Shown here one piece after another: positions 44,251 through 53,753 of a DNA stretch of 64,000 bases. A program made the translations under genes and the position numbers. The notes under the pieces are model-generated. The model saw nothing but the letters and a program-made list of their open reading frames with translations. It ran no database searches and was not told the origin of the DNA. The DNA comes from Nocardia brevicatena NBRC 12119. Lineage in GTDB: Bacteria; Actinomycetota; Actinomycetes; Mycobacteriales; Mycobacteriaceae. Each line of letters begins with the position of its first letter. Within the stretch, counting starts at the first letter, position 1. The stretch is taken from NCBI RefSeq assembly GCF_000308495.1, contig NZ_BAFU01000070.1, positions 1-64,000 of the forward strand, given 5' to 3'.

Positions 44251-44421
44251 TCAGGCCGCCTGTAGGCCGTTGGCGGGTTCGACCATCCGGATACGGGTCG
44301 CTTCGTCGACGGCCTGCCGCAGACCGAGACCCATACCGACCGAAACCGCGATCGAATAGCGTTCATCCCGGCCGACCGACCGGTGGCGCACCGCCACCGC
44401 CCGATCATCGGGCCACACCAC
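44251..44421 (-). CDS. Possible small protein or gene relic
   Basis: The reverse strand from GTG 44421 encodes 56 residues, VVWPDDRAVAVRHRSVGRDE, then RYSIAVSVGMGLGLRQAVDE and ATRIRMVEPANGLQAA. The composition is protein-like with high third-position GC, and the frame stays open about 70 further codons upstream without a start codon. No family is recognised. It may be the 3' end of a decayed gene. The rest of 44422-44729 has no supported gene. Confidence 0.3.
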   Translation of the reverse strand: MVWPDDRAVAVRHRSVGRDERYSIAVSVGMGLGLRQAVDEATRIRMVEPANGLQAA

Positions 44422-44729
44422 GTTTTCGGGCTCCGTCGGCCGACCGACAAACCGTCTTCGCGTTGTCCACGGGTTCTCCCGAATCGACTTATCGTCCGCA
44501 GCCGTATCGAGAGCTCCGATGGCGTCGGCTTCACCGACGGCTTCTGCCCGAGACCGGTTCCGAATTCCACCGACAGGCCGCCGGTGAGGAGTGGGCCGGC
44601 CGTGGCAGGGATACGTTGTTCAATGTTCAATGATGGCAATGAAATGGTGGGGACCGGTTGTCCGACCCGCCGGCGCTCGTACCGAGCTTCGAACACCCGC
44701 CACCAGAGACGCAGGCCGAGGAGGGACGC

Positions 44730-45248
44730 ATGATCGGTGACCGGTGGGGTGTGAGCGACGGCGAGATCTCGCGCTCCTACCCATGCGACGAGTTCGTTAC
44801 CTCGCCCACGCTGCAAGCGTGGCGGGGTGTGAGTGTCGAGGCTCCTGCCGAAGTGTTGTGGCCGTGGGTCGCGCAAGTGCGACTTGCACCATACTCCTAC
44901 GACTGGATCGATAACTTCGGCCGCCGCTCACCTCGCGAGCTGAAAGGCCTTCCCGAGCCCCGGGCGGGAGAGGGGTTCACCACCGCCGGCGGGCGCGAGC
45001 TGGGCCGGATCGTCTCGGTCGACCCTGGGAAACAGCTGACGGCCACCATCATGGGCGCCTTCATGTCCTACGTTCTCGTGCCTCAGGATCACGACACAAC
45101 GCGCCTGCTGCTCAAGGTCGTCATGCGAACCGGTCGCTGGGTGGCCCTCGGGCTGTCCGTAGGCGATCTGATCATGGCTCGACGGCAGTTACTGAACTTG
45201 AAGCTGCTCGCCGAACAGCATCGGCACCGGGCTGCGGGCGCGGGGTGA
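44730..45248 (+). CDS. SRPBCC-like protein
   Basis: ATG 44730 with GGAGGGA 3 nt upstream is preferred over starts further upstream (172 residues). RGVSVEAPAEVLWPWVAQVR followed by YSYDWIDNFG and the late helix (VALGLSVGDLIMARRQLLNL) match the polyketide-cyclase/START-like SRPBCC fold used for hydrophobic ligand binding. There is no signal peptide. It sits between fadE23 and the duplicated fadE23 tail, so it may have entered together with that duplication. Confidence 0.65.
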   Translation: MIGDRWGVSDGEISRSYPCDEFVTSPTLQAWRGVSVEAPAEVLWPWVAQVRLAPYSYDWIDNFGRRSPRELKGLPEPRAGEGFTTAGGRELGRIVSVDPGKQLTATIMGAFMSYVLVPQDHDTTRLLLKVVMRTGRWVALGLSVGDLIMARRQLLNLKLLAEQHRHRAAGAG

Positions 45249-45330
45249 ACGGCTCGAGGGCGAGGACACCGAGCGACCCGGCATGGGAACGCCGCCGCCC
45301 CGTGGGCAGAGGGAGTTTTCCGGCCGGAGG

Positions 45331-45420
45331 GTCCTCCATATCTACGAGGTCACCCAGCAGGCCCAGCAGCTGACCGTGGCCCGGCGCATTGTGGGCAAGA
45401 CCGGCGCCGAGTTCGAATAG
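45331..45420 (+). pseudogene. Duplicated 3' fragment of the fadE23-type gene
   Basis: The frame reads VLHIYEVTQQAQQLTVARRI then VGKTGAEFE and stops at 45420. fadE23 ends LDIFEGTQQIQQLIVARRIL then GKTSAELK. The two ends are clearly homologous, but no start or earlier domains remain here. The same type of terminator follows both. It is a segmental duplication or the remains of a third dehydrogenase gene. Confidence 0.75.
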
Positions 45421-45434
45421 GCCCGCTCGTATCC

Positions 45435-45470
45435 GAACCGGTGCGAGTCGCCTCGGACTCGCACCGGTTC
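45435..45470. terminator. Terminator copy after the fadE23 fragment
   Basis: A perfect 15-bp stem (45435-45449 with 45456-45470) and 6-nt loop. The arms (GAACCGGTGCGAGTC) differ from those at 44173 at only a few places, with compensating changes in both arms, so the stem is under selection or both derive from a common terminator. Confidence 0.8.
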
Positions 45471-45605
45471 TTCACGAGCGGACCCACCGATCCCGGACAC
45501 GCTGATACCGAGCGGCCCATCCAGCGTTGCGCACCGGGTAGTGTGGCCGCCACCAGCACCCGAGTCACTGAGCAGTACCGACAAGAACCTGCAAGGAGAC
45601 TGGTT

Positions 45606-46241
45606 ATGCGCACAGTGGGCTTCGCCCGTCGTCTCGTCACCTCGTTCGTCACCGCGGCCGCCGCGACCGTGCTGTGCACCGGCCACGCCACCGCCGAACC
45701 GGCCGACGTCGACTGGGCCTCGGCGGCCCAGGAACTCCTGGGAGCCGCAGCGGGCGACCCCCAGGCCGAAAGGGCCGTCGAACTGCTATTGAACGATCCG
45801 CGCACCGAACAGGCCGCGAAGGAGGTTGCGCTGCCGGCGCAACCGTTCCAGGTGCCGGCCGAATCCGCTGTCGGCCGAGGTGGCGGCCCCGGGAGGTACG
45901 GCTCCGGCGTCGCGCTGAACGTCGACGGGTTCCGGTTCGGCTTCTTCGGCGGCCCCGGAACCATCGCGCCGAGTCAGGACGGCGCACGGCTGAATGTGGT
46001 GTGGCTGAACCTGTCCAACGGCCGCAGCGGTATCGAACCCCTGACCGAGCACATCGACGTTATCGCGGACACCACCATTCGCACCCGCAGGATCGATCCC
46101 GGGCCGGGCATGGTCGTCGCCGCGATCTACGGCAGCCTGTGGCATCGGTGGCCGGTCTCGGCGAGCCCGCAGTATCCCGACGGGTTCCAGTACGTGCGGG
46201 GCGATATCACATTCCCGTCGCTGGGCGCGATCTACAACTGA
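45606..46241 (+). CDS. Secreted protein of unknown function
   Basis: ATG 45606 with AAGGAG 8 nt upstream gives 211 residues. The N-terminus MRTVGFARRLVTSFVTAAAA followed by TVLCTGHATAEPAD is a signal peptide with probable cleavage after ATA. The mature part has a helical piece (EELLGAAAGDPQ-type) and then a beta-rich domain (GVALNVDGFRFGFFGGPG, LNVVWLNLSNGRSGIEPL, IRTRRIDPGPGMVVAAIYGS). No enzyme motif is visible. Similar exported proteins are common in Nocardia and Mycobacterium. Confidence 0.75.
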   Translation: MRTVGFARRLVTSFVTAAAATVLCTGHATAEPADVDWASAAQELLGAAAGDPQAERAVELLLNDPRTEQAAKEVALPAQPFQVPAESAVGRGGGPGRYGSGVALNVDGFRFGFFGGPGTIAPSQDGARLNVVWLNLSNGRSGIEPLTEHIDVIADTTIRTRRIDPGPGMVVAAIYGSLWHRWPVSASPQYPDGFQYVRGDITFPSLGAIYN

Positions 46242-46252
46242 ACGACCGCCTG

Positions 46253-46285
46253 CTCGGGCGCGACCGATTTCCGGTCGCGCCCGAG
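46253..46285. terminator. Terminator after the secreted-protein gene
   Basis: CTCGGGCGCGACCG (46253-46266) pairs exactly with 46272-46285 around a 5-nt loop, 11 nt after the stop. Confidence 0.8.
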
Positions 46286-46429
46286 TGCTGATCGAACGGA
46301 CATCATAGGGATACCGGTCGGTCATCCAGTATCTGTGACCGGGCGCACTCACACTGCTACGGTGAGCTCCGAAATGCCGTTCGAAAATCGCTGGGTCGTG
46401 TACCGCGCGAGAGTTCTGTGGAGGTGTTC

Positions 46430-48052
46430 GTGGTCAACCTGGCGCACACGCTCGAAGTCGTGAAGGCGTACGGGCTGCTGGTTTCCAGCGGGGTCGCCGA
46501 TCCGAAGAACCCCTGGGAAGCCCTGCAGACGATAAAGGAGGCCAAGCTCTACATTCCTCAGGCCTCGCAGATCAGGCACGCCGCCCGGATCGCACCGGAC
46601 TCGATCGGTATCGCCGACGAGCGCGGCGAGATCACCTATCACGAGCTCGACGAGCAGTCCAACGCCATCGCCCGCGGACTGCAGAAGTCCGGGCTCACCG
46701 AGGGCATGGTGATCGGCCTACTGGCCCGCGACCACCGTGGCCTGATCCTGGCCATGGCCGCCGCGGGCAAGATCGGCGTCAAGATCGCCCTGATGAACAC
46801 GGGATTCGCCAAACCCCAGTTCGCCGAGGTGTGCGCACGGGAAAAAGTCAAGGCCGTCCTGCACGACAGCGAGTTCCTCGGTCTGCTCGACGCGCTGCCG
46901 CCGGAGCTGCCGCGCTACCTCACCTGGGTCGACGAGGGCACCGAACTGCCGGAGGGCGCGCAGACCCTGGAGGACCTGGTCTCCGCCAACTCTGTCGAAC
47001 CGCTGCCGGCGCCGAGCTCCCCGGGCGGCTTCATCATCTTGACCAGCGGCACCACCGGCCTGCCGAAGGGCGCCCCGCGCACCAAGACGAGCCCGCTGGC
47101 GACCGCGCAGTTCCTCGACCGGATTCCATTCGCCGAGTGCCCTACGGCCGTGATCGTCTCGCCCATCTTCCACAGCACCGGTCTCGGCACCTGGCTGGTG
47201 CACACGCTGCTGGCCCACAAGACCGTGATGCGCCGCCGGTTCGACGCCGAGGCGACGCTGAAGATGATCGCCGACCACAAGGCCGAGATGTTGGTCGCCG
47301 TGCCGACCATGCTGCACCGCATGGTCGAGCTGCCCGACGAGGTGCGGGCCGAGTACGACATCTCGTCACTGAAGGCCATCGTGCTCGCCGGCTCGGCGAT
47401 GTCGCCCGAACTGTGCATGCGCGCCGCCGAGGTGTTCGGCCCGGTGCTGTACAACCTGTACGGGTCCACCGAGTGCGCCGTGGCCTCGGTTGCCCGGCCC
47501 GCCGAGCTGGCCAAGTCTCCGGGCACCGTGGGCAAACCGCCACTCACCTGCGAGGTGCGACTCTACGACGAGAACGACAAGCGGATCACCGTCAAGAACA
47601 CCACCGGCCGTATCTTCATCCGCAGCGGCGCGCCGTTCGAGGGCTACACCGACGGCCGGCACAAGCAGATCATCAACGGCTACATGTCCAGCGGCGACGT
47701 CGGGCACTTCGACGACAACGGTCTGCTCATGGTCGACGGCCGCGACGACGACATGATCGTCTCCGGCGGCGAAAACGTCTTCCCGCAGGAGGTGGAGAAC
47801 CTGCTGCTGGAGCGGGAGGACATCTTCGACGTGGCCGTGGTCGGGGTCGACGATGTGGAATTCGGTAAACGCCTGCGCGCGTTCATCGTTCCCGAACCGG
47901 GCCACAAGCCCGACGAGGAAACGATCAAGACCTACGTCAAGGAGAACCTGGCCCGCTACAAGGTGCCTCGCGAAGTGGTCTTCCTCGACGAGCTTCCCCG
48001 CAACGCCACCGGCAAACTGCTGCGCCGGGTCCTCGTCGAATACGAGGCGTAG
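46430..48052 (+). CDS. Acyl-CoA synthetase (AMP-dependent, FadD-like) 1
   Basis: GTG 46430 lies 5 nt after GGAGG and gives 540 residues. The AMP-binding P-loop ILTSGTTGLPKGAPRT is near residue 205, the ligase motif NLYGSTECAVASVA near 344, SGDVGHFDDNGLLMVDGRDD near 424, and the C-terminal [12 protein letters not shown] provides the catalytic lysine. It should form acyl-adenylate and then acyl-CoA. The next gene is a close paralog; they share stretches such as MNTGFAKPQFAEVC and DDDMIVSGGENVFPQEVE. The substrate class is unknown. Confidence 0.9.
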   Translation: MVNLAHTLEVVKAYGLLVSSGVADPKNPWEALQTIKEAKLYIPQASQIRHAARIAPDSIGIADERGEITYHELDEQSNAIARGLQKSGLTEGMVIGLLARDHRGLILAMAAAGKIGVKIALMNTGFAKPQFAEVCAREKVKAVLHDSEFLGLLDALPPELPRYLTWVDEGTELPEGAQTLEDLVSANSVEPLPAPSSPGGFIILTSGTTGLPKGAPRTKTSPLATAQFLDRIPFAECPTAVIVSPIFHSTGLGTWLVHTLLAHKTVMRRRFDAEATLKMIADHKAEMLVAVPTMLHRMVELPDEVRAEYDISSLKAIVLAGSAMSPELCMRAAEVFGPVLYNLYGSTECAVASVARPAELAKSPGTVGKPPLTCEVRLYDENDKRITVKNTTGRIFIRSGAPFEGYTDGRHKQIINGYMSSGDVGHFDDNGLLMVDGRDDDMIVSGGENVFPQEVENLLLEREDIFDVAVVGVDDVEFGKRLRAFIVPEPGHKPDEETIKTYVKENLARYKVPREVVFLDELPRNATGKLLRRVLVEYEA

Positions 48053-48241
48053 CACGGGGTGTGGTCGCGCCGGTAACCGGGACCTATCACAGGATCGTGC
48101 CGGTTTTCCGGGAGGCTTGGGCGAACTCCGCCGCCGATCACGCCGACATTGCTACGGTTGACGACAGCAGGAGGATCTCGAGGAGTGCGGTCCATGTCCC
48201 CGCGGGCTCGGGGGAAGGCGACCGCGGGAGGTTTGTCGCCG

Positions 48242-49888
48242 ATGTCTTGGTCATTGCTCGCACCGATCCGCAAGGCGAGCGATCTCGCTCTCGGCGCGAA
48301 CGTGATGCGCAAACGCGGCCTGTTCAATCCGCTGCGCCCGGACCATGCCCTCCAATCCCTCGTCAACGCCGGCAGATACGGCCCGTTCGCCGCGGTCATC
48401 ATGCATACCGCGCATACTCGGCCCTACGCTCCCGCCATCGTGGACGAACAGGGTGAGCTCGCCTTCGGGCAGCTCGACGAACAGTCCAACGCGTTCGCCC
48501 ATGGGCTTCTGGCCCGGGGACTGCGCCAGGGCGATGTGGTCGCCGTCCTGGCCCGGGACCATCGCGGCATGGTGCTGAGCATGCTGGCGACCGGGAAGCT
48601 CGGACTGCGAGCGGTCCTGATGAACACCGGCTTCGCCAAACCCCAGTTCGCCGAGGTGTGTGAACGGGAAAAGGTCAAGGTGGTGCTGCACGACAGCGAG
48701 TTCGGCGACCTCATGAGCGCGATCCCCGGCTCCGTCCCGCGCATCCTCACCTGGGTCGACGAGAAGGACAATGCGGACCCGGCCATCCCGACCCTGGCCT
48801 CGGTCTCCATGGGCCGGCCCACCACGCCACCGCCCGCCCCGGCGAAACCGGGCGGCACGGTCATCCTCACCAGCGGAACCACCGGAACCCCCAAGGGCAC
48901 CCCGCGTGACAAGGTGAGCCCGTTCATGTCGGCGCAGTTCATCGACCGGGTGCCGATGCCCAGGGACGGCACCATGGTGATGGCGGCCCCGATCTTCCAC
49001 GGCACCGGCCTGTCCCAGTTCTCGCTGGGCCTGGGGCTCGGCAACCGGGTGGTCTTCCAGCAACGCCGTTTCGATCCGGAGAAGACCCTCGCCAATATCC
49101 AGCGCTACCGAGCCGATTCGCTGGTGGTGGTCCCCACCATGCTGCAGCGCCTCCTGGACCTGCCCGCCGAGGTGCGGGCGAAATACGATGTTTCGTCGCT
49201 GCGGGTGGTCTTCGCGGCGGGGTCGGCGATTCCGCCGGATGTGGTGGTGCGCAGCGGTGAGTATTTCGGAGAGGTGCTCTACAACCTGTACGGGTCCACC
49301 GAATGCGCGGTGATCACGGTGGCCACACCGGAGAATCTGCGCAAGGCGCCGAGCACGGCAGGCCGACCGCCGGTCGGTATCCGGATCGCGCTCTACGACG
49401 AGAACCGCAAACGGATCACCCGGCCGAATGTGACCGGCACGATCTTCGTGGAGAACGCGCACGCGTTCACCGCCTACACCGACGGACGCACCAAGGAACG
49501 CATCGACGGAATGATGTCCACCGGCGATGTCGGGCATCTCGATGACGACGGTCTGCTGTTCATCGACGGCCGCGACGACGACATGATCGTCTCCGGCGGC
49601 GAGAACGTCTTCCCGCAGGAGGTCGAGCACCTGATCGCCAATCGGTCCGATGTCCTGGAGGCGGCGGTGGTAGGGGTCGACGACCGCGATTTCGGCAAAC
49701 GCCTGCGCGCGTTCGTGGTCCCCGGGCCCGAATCCACCCGCGACCCCCAAGAGATCAAGGACTACGTCAAGGAGAACCTGGCCCGCTACAAGGTGCCCCG
49801 CGAGGTGATCTTCCTCGACGAACTCCCCCGCAACGCCACCGGCAAACTGCTGCGCAAATCGCTGATGGAAATGGACCCCCCGGCCTGA
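48242..49888 (+). CDS. Acyl-CoA synthetase (AMP-dependent, FadD-like) 2
   Basis: ATG 48242 with GGGAGG 9 nt upstream is preferred; ATG 48194 is also supported by GAGGAG. The product has 548 residues. P-loop ILTSGTTGTPKGTPRD, NLYGSTECAVITVA, STGDVGHLDDDGLLFIDGRD and [12 protein letters not shown] are intact. It is the paralog of the gene at 46430, and the pair likely arose by tandem duplication. 189 nt separate them, so it may have its own promoter. It is an acyl-activating enzyme of lipid metabolism with unknown substrate. Confidence 0.9.
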   Translation: MSWSLLAPIRKASDLALGANVMRKRGLFNPLRPDHALQSLVNAGRYGPFAAVIMHTAHTRPYAPAIVDEQGELAFGQLDEQSNAFAHGLLARGLRQGDVVAVLARDHRGMVLSMLATGKLGLRAVLMNTGFAKPQFAEVCEREKVKVVLHDSEFGDLMSAIPGSVPRILTWVDEKDNADPAIPTLASVSMGRPTTPPPAPAKPGGTVILTSGTTGTPKGTPRDKVSPFMSAQFIDRVPMPRDGTMVMAAPIFHGTGLSQFSLGLGLGNRVVFQQRRFDPEKTLANIQRYRADSLVVVPTMLQRLLDLPAEVRAKYDVSSLRVVFAAGSAIPPDVVVRSGEYFGEVLYNLYGSTECAVITVATPENLRKAPSTAGRPPVGIRIALYDENRKRITRPNVTGTIFVENAHAFTAYTDGRTKERIDGMMSTGDVGHLDDDGLLFIDGRDDDMIVSGGENVFPQEVEHLIANRSDVLEAAVVGVDDRDFGKRLRAFVVPGPESTRDPQEIKDYVKENLARYKVPREVIFLDELPRNATGKLLRKSLMEMDPPA

Positions 49889-49949
49889 TCTCGGGCCTAC
49901 CAGGGCTTACCGCCAGGTCCCAGGACATACGTTCGGCTATTATCGCCGG

Positions 49950-50513
49950 GTGAGTATCAGGTTCGGCCCCACCGCCGGGGTGGATCACCGCGGTACCGCG
50001 CAGGTGCGTGGCGCGGTGGCCGGCCTGATCTCGGGGACGGTCTCCCTCGCCGCGCACGGTTGGGCATCCGCCGGGGCCGCGCCGACCAGCACCTCGATAA
50101 CGCTGCTCGCCGCCACCTCCGCGGTGCTCGGCGCGCTGGTGTCCGGGCCGGGCCCGCTGCGCACCGGCTCGGCCGGACTCGTCGCCGCGCTCATGGCCGG
50201 ACAGCTCCTCGGCCATCTCGGGATGAGCTGGGACTCCGGTCACCTGCACCACGGCGACCTCCAGCTCACCCCCACCATGATCGCGGCACATATCCTCGCC
50301 GCCACCGCCGCCGCGGTCGTGATCCGCGGCGCCGAGTTCGCCTACCGGATCGGCAGCGCGGCCCTGTCGCCGGTGCTGCCGATCCGCTGCCCCGCACCGG
50401 TCATCCCCGGGCCGCCGTCACTGCGCACCGAGCACCGGGACCGCGTCGTCCTGCGGATCTTCGCGGCCGATACCGGGCGCACCCGGGCCCCGCCACATCT
50501 CGTCCTCCACTGA
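49950..50513 (+). CDS. Membrane protein upstream of a PepSY protein
   Basis: GTG 49950 gives 187 residues. Four hydrophobic helices are visible (GAVAGLISGTVSLAAHGWA, ITLLAATSAVLGALVSGP, GSAGLVAALMAGQLLGHL, IAAHILAATAAAVVIRGAEF), with His-rich MSWDSGHLHHGDLQ in a loop. The histidines suggest a metal. Genes of this kind precede PepSY-TM proteins in actinobacteria and are often linked with copper or iron handling. The exact function is not known. Confidence 0.7.
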   Translation: MSIRFGPTAGVDHRGTAQVRGAVAGLISGTVSLAAHGWASAGAAPTSTSITLLAATSAVLGALVSGPGPLRTGSAGLVAALMAGQLLGHLGMSWDSGHLHHGDLQLTPTMIAAHILAATAAAVVIRGAEFAYRIGSAALSPVLPIRCPAPVIPGPPSLRTEHRDRVVLRIFAADTGRTRAPPHLVLH

Positions 50514-50704
50514 TCTCACACCCGGCCGATACGCGAGCGCCGAGCCTCGCCGTGGCACAGTCGTGCCCGCTTGCCGTCTACTCGCCACGGTCGGGATCAC
50601 CTTCCCCGGCGGCCCCGCCGATAGCGAACGGGTCGCGGCACCGCATACGCGTCGCTTCGACCGCTGCCGCCGCACGCCGGGCTCAGCACAGGATGTAGGG
50701 ACAC

Positions 50705-52153
50705 ATGAGCACAACCGATGTCGCGGCGGAGCCCGCGGCTCCGGATACGACCGACCGACCGCGACAGGCCGGGGCGCTGCGAGCGCTCGCTCTTCGGCTG
50801 CATTTCTACGCGGGTATATTCGTGGGCCCGTTCCTGCTGATCGCGGCCATATCGGGAGCGCTGTACGCGATCGCGCCCACTCTCGAGACATTCACCGACG
50901 GCGAGTTGCTGCGGGTGGATTCCCACGGACCGCAACGGCCCCTGTCCGAGCAGGTCGCCGCAGGCGTGGCCGTCCGTCCGGACCTCACGCTGGTGGCGGT
51001 GGCCCCCGCGCCTGCGGAGGGTGAGACGACCCGCGTGATCTTCTCGGATCCGACGCTCGGGGAGTCCGAGCGGCGCGCGGTATTCGTCGAACCGGTCACC
51101 GCCCGCCCCGTGGGCGAGGCCGTGGTCTACGGCAGCTCGGGCGCCCTGCCCACACGTGCGTGGATCTCGCAACTGCACCGCCATCTGCATCTCGGCGAAC
51201 CGGGCCGGCTGTATTCCGAACTGGCGGCATCGTGGTTGTGGGTGATAGCCCTGGCCGGGCTGCTGCTCTGGGTGCGCCGGGTGCGCAGCCGCCGCCAACG
51301 CAATTCGGCGGCATGGCTGTTCGCCCCGGACCGCTCCCAGGGCGCCCGCGGCGGCTCCCTCAACTGGCACGCCACGGTCGGGGTGTGGATTCTGCCGGTG
51401 CTGCTGTTCCTGTCGGCGACCGGTCTCACCTGGTCGACATATGCCGGGCAGAACATCGACGAGCTGCGGGAACGGTTCGACTGGGCGACCCCCACGATCG
51501 TCACCGCGCTGCACGGTTCCACGCCGTCGAGCGCCGAGGTCGACGACCGTTCCCATCACGGCCACGGCGCCCATACCTCCGGCGGCGACCCGACCGACCG
51601 GGTCGAGCAGTTGGACCGGGTGATCGCGGCGGCGCGAGCGGCGGGGATCGACCGGCCGGCCGAGATCGACGTGCCCACCGACGACGACACCGCCTTCGCG
51701 GTGAAGGAGCTCCGCATGTCGGGCACCTACACCGTCGACGCGGTGGCCGTGGACGGCGGCACCGGCGCTGTCACCGCCCGGCTGCCGTACTCCGACTGGC
51801 CGCTGATGGCCAAACTCGCCAACTGGGGCATCCAACTGCATATGGGCCTGCTGTTCGGGGTGCTCAACCAGCTGCTGCTGTTCGCCGTCGCGGTCGGATT
51901 GATCACCGTGATCATGCGCGGCTATCTGATGTGGTGGCGGCGTCGGCCCACCCGCGACGCCGGTTGGTTCGCCGCGGGCCGCCCGCCCCGGCGCGGTGTC
52001 CTGCGCCGGGCGCCGCTGGGTACCACCGTCGCGGTGTTCGCGGTGGCGGCGCTCATCGGCCGGTTCGCGCCGGTATTCGGGATCAGCCTGCTCGGATTCT
52101 TCGTGATCGACCTGATCGTGGGCCTGAGCCAACGCTTGCGCGCCACCGCATGA
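50705..52153 (+). CDS. PepSY-associated transmembrane protein
   Basis: ATG 50705 gives 482 residues. Helices occur at HFYAGIFVGPFLLIAAISGA near residue 37, SWLWVIALAGLLLWVRRVR near 178, WHATVGVWILPVLLFLSATG near 222, and two to three at the end. LHRHLHLGEPGRLYSELAAS is the family hallmark after the first PepSY domain. A His-rich loop SHHGHGAHTSGGD lies near residue 284. Such proteins probably mediate reductase or metal-uptake functions at the membrane. With the preceding gene it may form a metal-responsive unit (inference). Confidence 0.85.
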   Translation: MSTTDVAAEPAAPDTTDRPRQAGALRALALRLHFYAGIFVGPFLLIAAISGALYAIAPTLETFTDGELLRVDSHGPQRPLSEQVAAGVAVRPDLTLVAVAPAPAEGETTRVIFSDPTLGESERRAVFVEPVTARPVGEAVVYGSSGALPTRAWISQLHRHLHLGEPGRLYSELAASWLWVIALAGLLLWVRRVRSRRQRNSAAWLFAPDRSQGARGGSLNWHATVGVWILPVLLFLSATGLTWSTYAGQNIDELRERFDWATPTIVTALHGSTPSSAEVDDRSHHGHGAHTSGGDPTDRVEQLDRVIAAARAAGIDRPAEIDVPTDDDTAFAVKELRMSGTYTVDAVAVDGGTGAVTARLPYSDWPLMAKLANWGIQLHMGLLFGVLNQLLLFAVAVGLITVIMRGYLMWWRRRPTRDAGWFAAGRPPRRGVLRRAPLGTTVAVFAVAALIGRFAPVFGISLLGFFVIDLIVGLSQRLRATA

Positions 52154-52201
52154 CACGGTAGCCGGTACCTGATCGGCCCCTCACCATACAACCTCGTCGA
52201 C

Positions 52202-52589
52202 ATGCTACGGCGCGGCCGCGCTTCGCCGGCTCGCGCTGGGCATCACCACCGCCTCCGCACACTCCGTCCCGGCTGCCCCCTCGGAGGCGATCTGCTTCAC
52301 GGCGAGGACCGCCGGCGATCCGGGCATCATCACCACCGGTTCGGGTTCCCTGCTGGTCGAGGACGGCTCCCTGAGGATCACCGCCGAAGAAGCAACGGTC
52401 GTCGCGGGCACTCCGTTGAGCCTTCGGCTCGACGATTTCGGATTCCCGATCGCCGCGCAGATCTCCGGTGTGGCCGCGGCTCCAATGGCGATCGGCGCGG
52501 TGATGCGGTACTTCACCACCATCAATCCCCCGTTCCCGGGCGCGGCCGAGAGCTCGCGGGCGCGCCCGGCAACATCCCGTGAACCGGCA
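52202..52589 (+). other. Gene-like but startless segment between PepSY and galK genes
   Basis: One forward frame stays open across this stretch and has protein-like composition (GDPGIITTGSGSLLVEDGSL, TVVAGTPLSLRLDDFGFPI, YFTTINPPFPGAAESS). It has no start codon in frame near its beginning, since the ATG at 52201 is in another frame. It may be a frameshifted small secreted protein. No family is recognised, and I do not call a gene. Confidence 0.3.
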
Positions 52590-53753
52590 TCATCCGGCCC
52601 GTCCGGCGCCCTGTGCCGCGACCACACCGAAGATCCGTGGCACGGGAAAACCCTCTCGGGACAATCTGTCCCGCACCGCCTCCGCTGTCTCCTCCGCCGC
52701 GGCGGCGTCGACGAGCGCGATCACACTGCCCCCGAACCCGCCGCCGACCATGCGCGCCCCGTGCGCACCCGCCGATACGGCGGCATCGACCACGGCATCG
52801 AGTACCGGTACGGAGACGGCGAAATCGTCACGCAGCGACACATGCCCGGCGGTGAGCAGCGGCCCGATCTCTCTGGGGTCGGCGCCGCCGCGCAGCAGGT
52901 CGGCGACGGCACACACCCGAGCGTTCTCGGTGACGACATGATGCGCCCGCCGGCGCAGTACCACATCGGCGAGACGGGCCAATTCCTCGGTGGAACCGAT
53001 ATCACGCAGCGATTCCACCCCGAGTGCCGCCGCCGCGGCGGCGCATTCGGCCCGGCGACGCGCATACCCACCGTCGGCCAGACGGTGCCCGTGCCCGGTG
53101 TCGACGACCAGGAGCCGTAGGCCGAAGCGGTCCAGGTCGAACGGAATCTGCTCGTAGCCGGTACCTTCGGCGGTATCTGCCGTGACCTGTCGAAACCGTC
53201 GAACATCCAGATACAGCGCGTGACCCGCCGTGCACAGGATCGAGGCCGCGTGGTCCAGGACGCCGGTGGGTACACCCGCGTAGTCGTTCTCGGCGGTATG
53301 CGCGATATCGATCAACTCCCGGTCACCGATATCCGGTGCGCACAGATCTCGAACGGCCACCGCGACGGAACAGCACAGCGCCGCCGACGAGGACAGTCCC
53401 GCGCCCACCGGAACGGTACTGTCCAACCCGAGGTCCAGACCGGCGGCCCGGTGCCCGCGACGCCGGAGTTCCGCCACCACGCCCAGCGGATAACGGGCCC
53501 ACCCCGGTACCGTTTCCCATTCGCCGGCCAGGTCGCGCACGGGAACCTCGGCCGACCGCTCCGGATACTGCCGGGACGCTACCCGCACTATCCCGTCGCA
53601 GCGGGTCCGCGCCGTGCAGGTGGTGGTGAGCGGTATGGCGATGGGAAGTACGAAACCGTCGTTGTAGTCGGTATGTTCGCCGATGAGGTTGACCCGCCCC
53701 GGCGCCGACCATGTCGCCGGGACGGGCGGGTTCGGCTCGTCGCCAACGGTCAC
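52590..53753 (-). CDS. galK: Galactokinase
   Basis: From GTG 53753 the protein has 387 residues, the usual size; the frame continues upstream, and GTG 53780 is an alternative. The galactokinase signature SAPGRVNLIGEHTDYNDGFV lies at the N-terminus, the GHMP ATP loop VPVGAGLSSSAALCCSVA near residue 120, and GARMVGGGFGGSVIALVD near 335. It phosphorylates galactose to galactose-1-phosphate for the Leloir pathway. No galT or galE lies beside it in the window. Positions 53892-54203 upstream show no gene. Confidence 0.94.
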   Translation of the reverse strand: MTVGDEPNPPVPATWSAPGRVNLIGEHTDYNDGFVLPIAIPLTTTCTARTRCDGIVRVASRQYPERSAEVPVRDLAGEWETVPGWARYPLGVVAELRRRGHRAAGLDLGLDSTVPVGAGLSSSAALCCSVAVAVRDLCAPDIGDRELIDIAHTAENDYAGVPTGVLDHAASILCTAGHALYLDVRRFRQVTADTAEGTGYEQIPFDLDRFGLRLLVVDTGHGHRLADGGYARRRAECAAAAAALGVESLRDIGSTEELARLADVVLRRRAHHVVTENARVCAVADLLRGGADPREIGPLLTAGHVSLRDDFAVSVPVLDAVVDAAVSAGAHGARMVGGGFGGSVIALVDAAAAEETAEAVRDRLSREGFPVPRIFGVVAAQGAGRAG

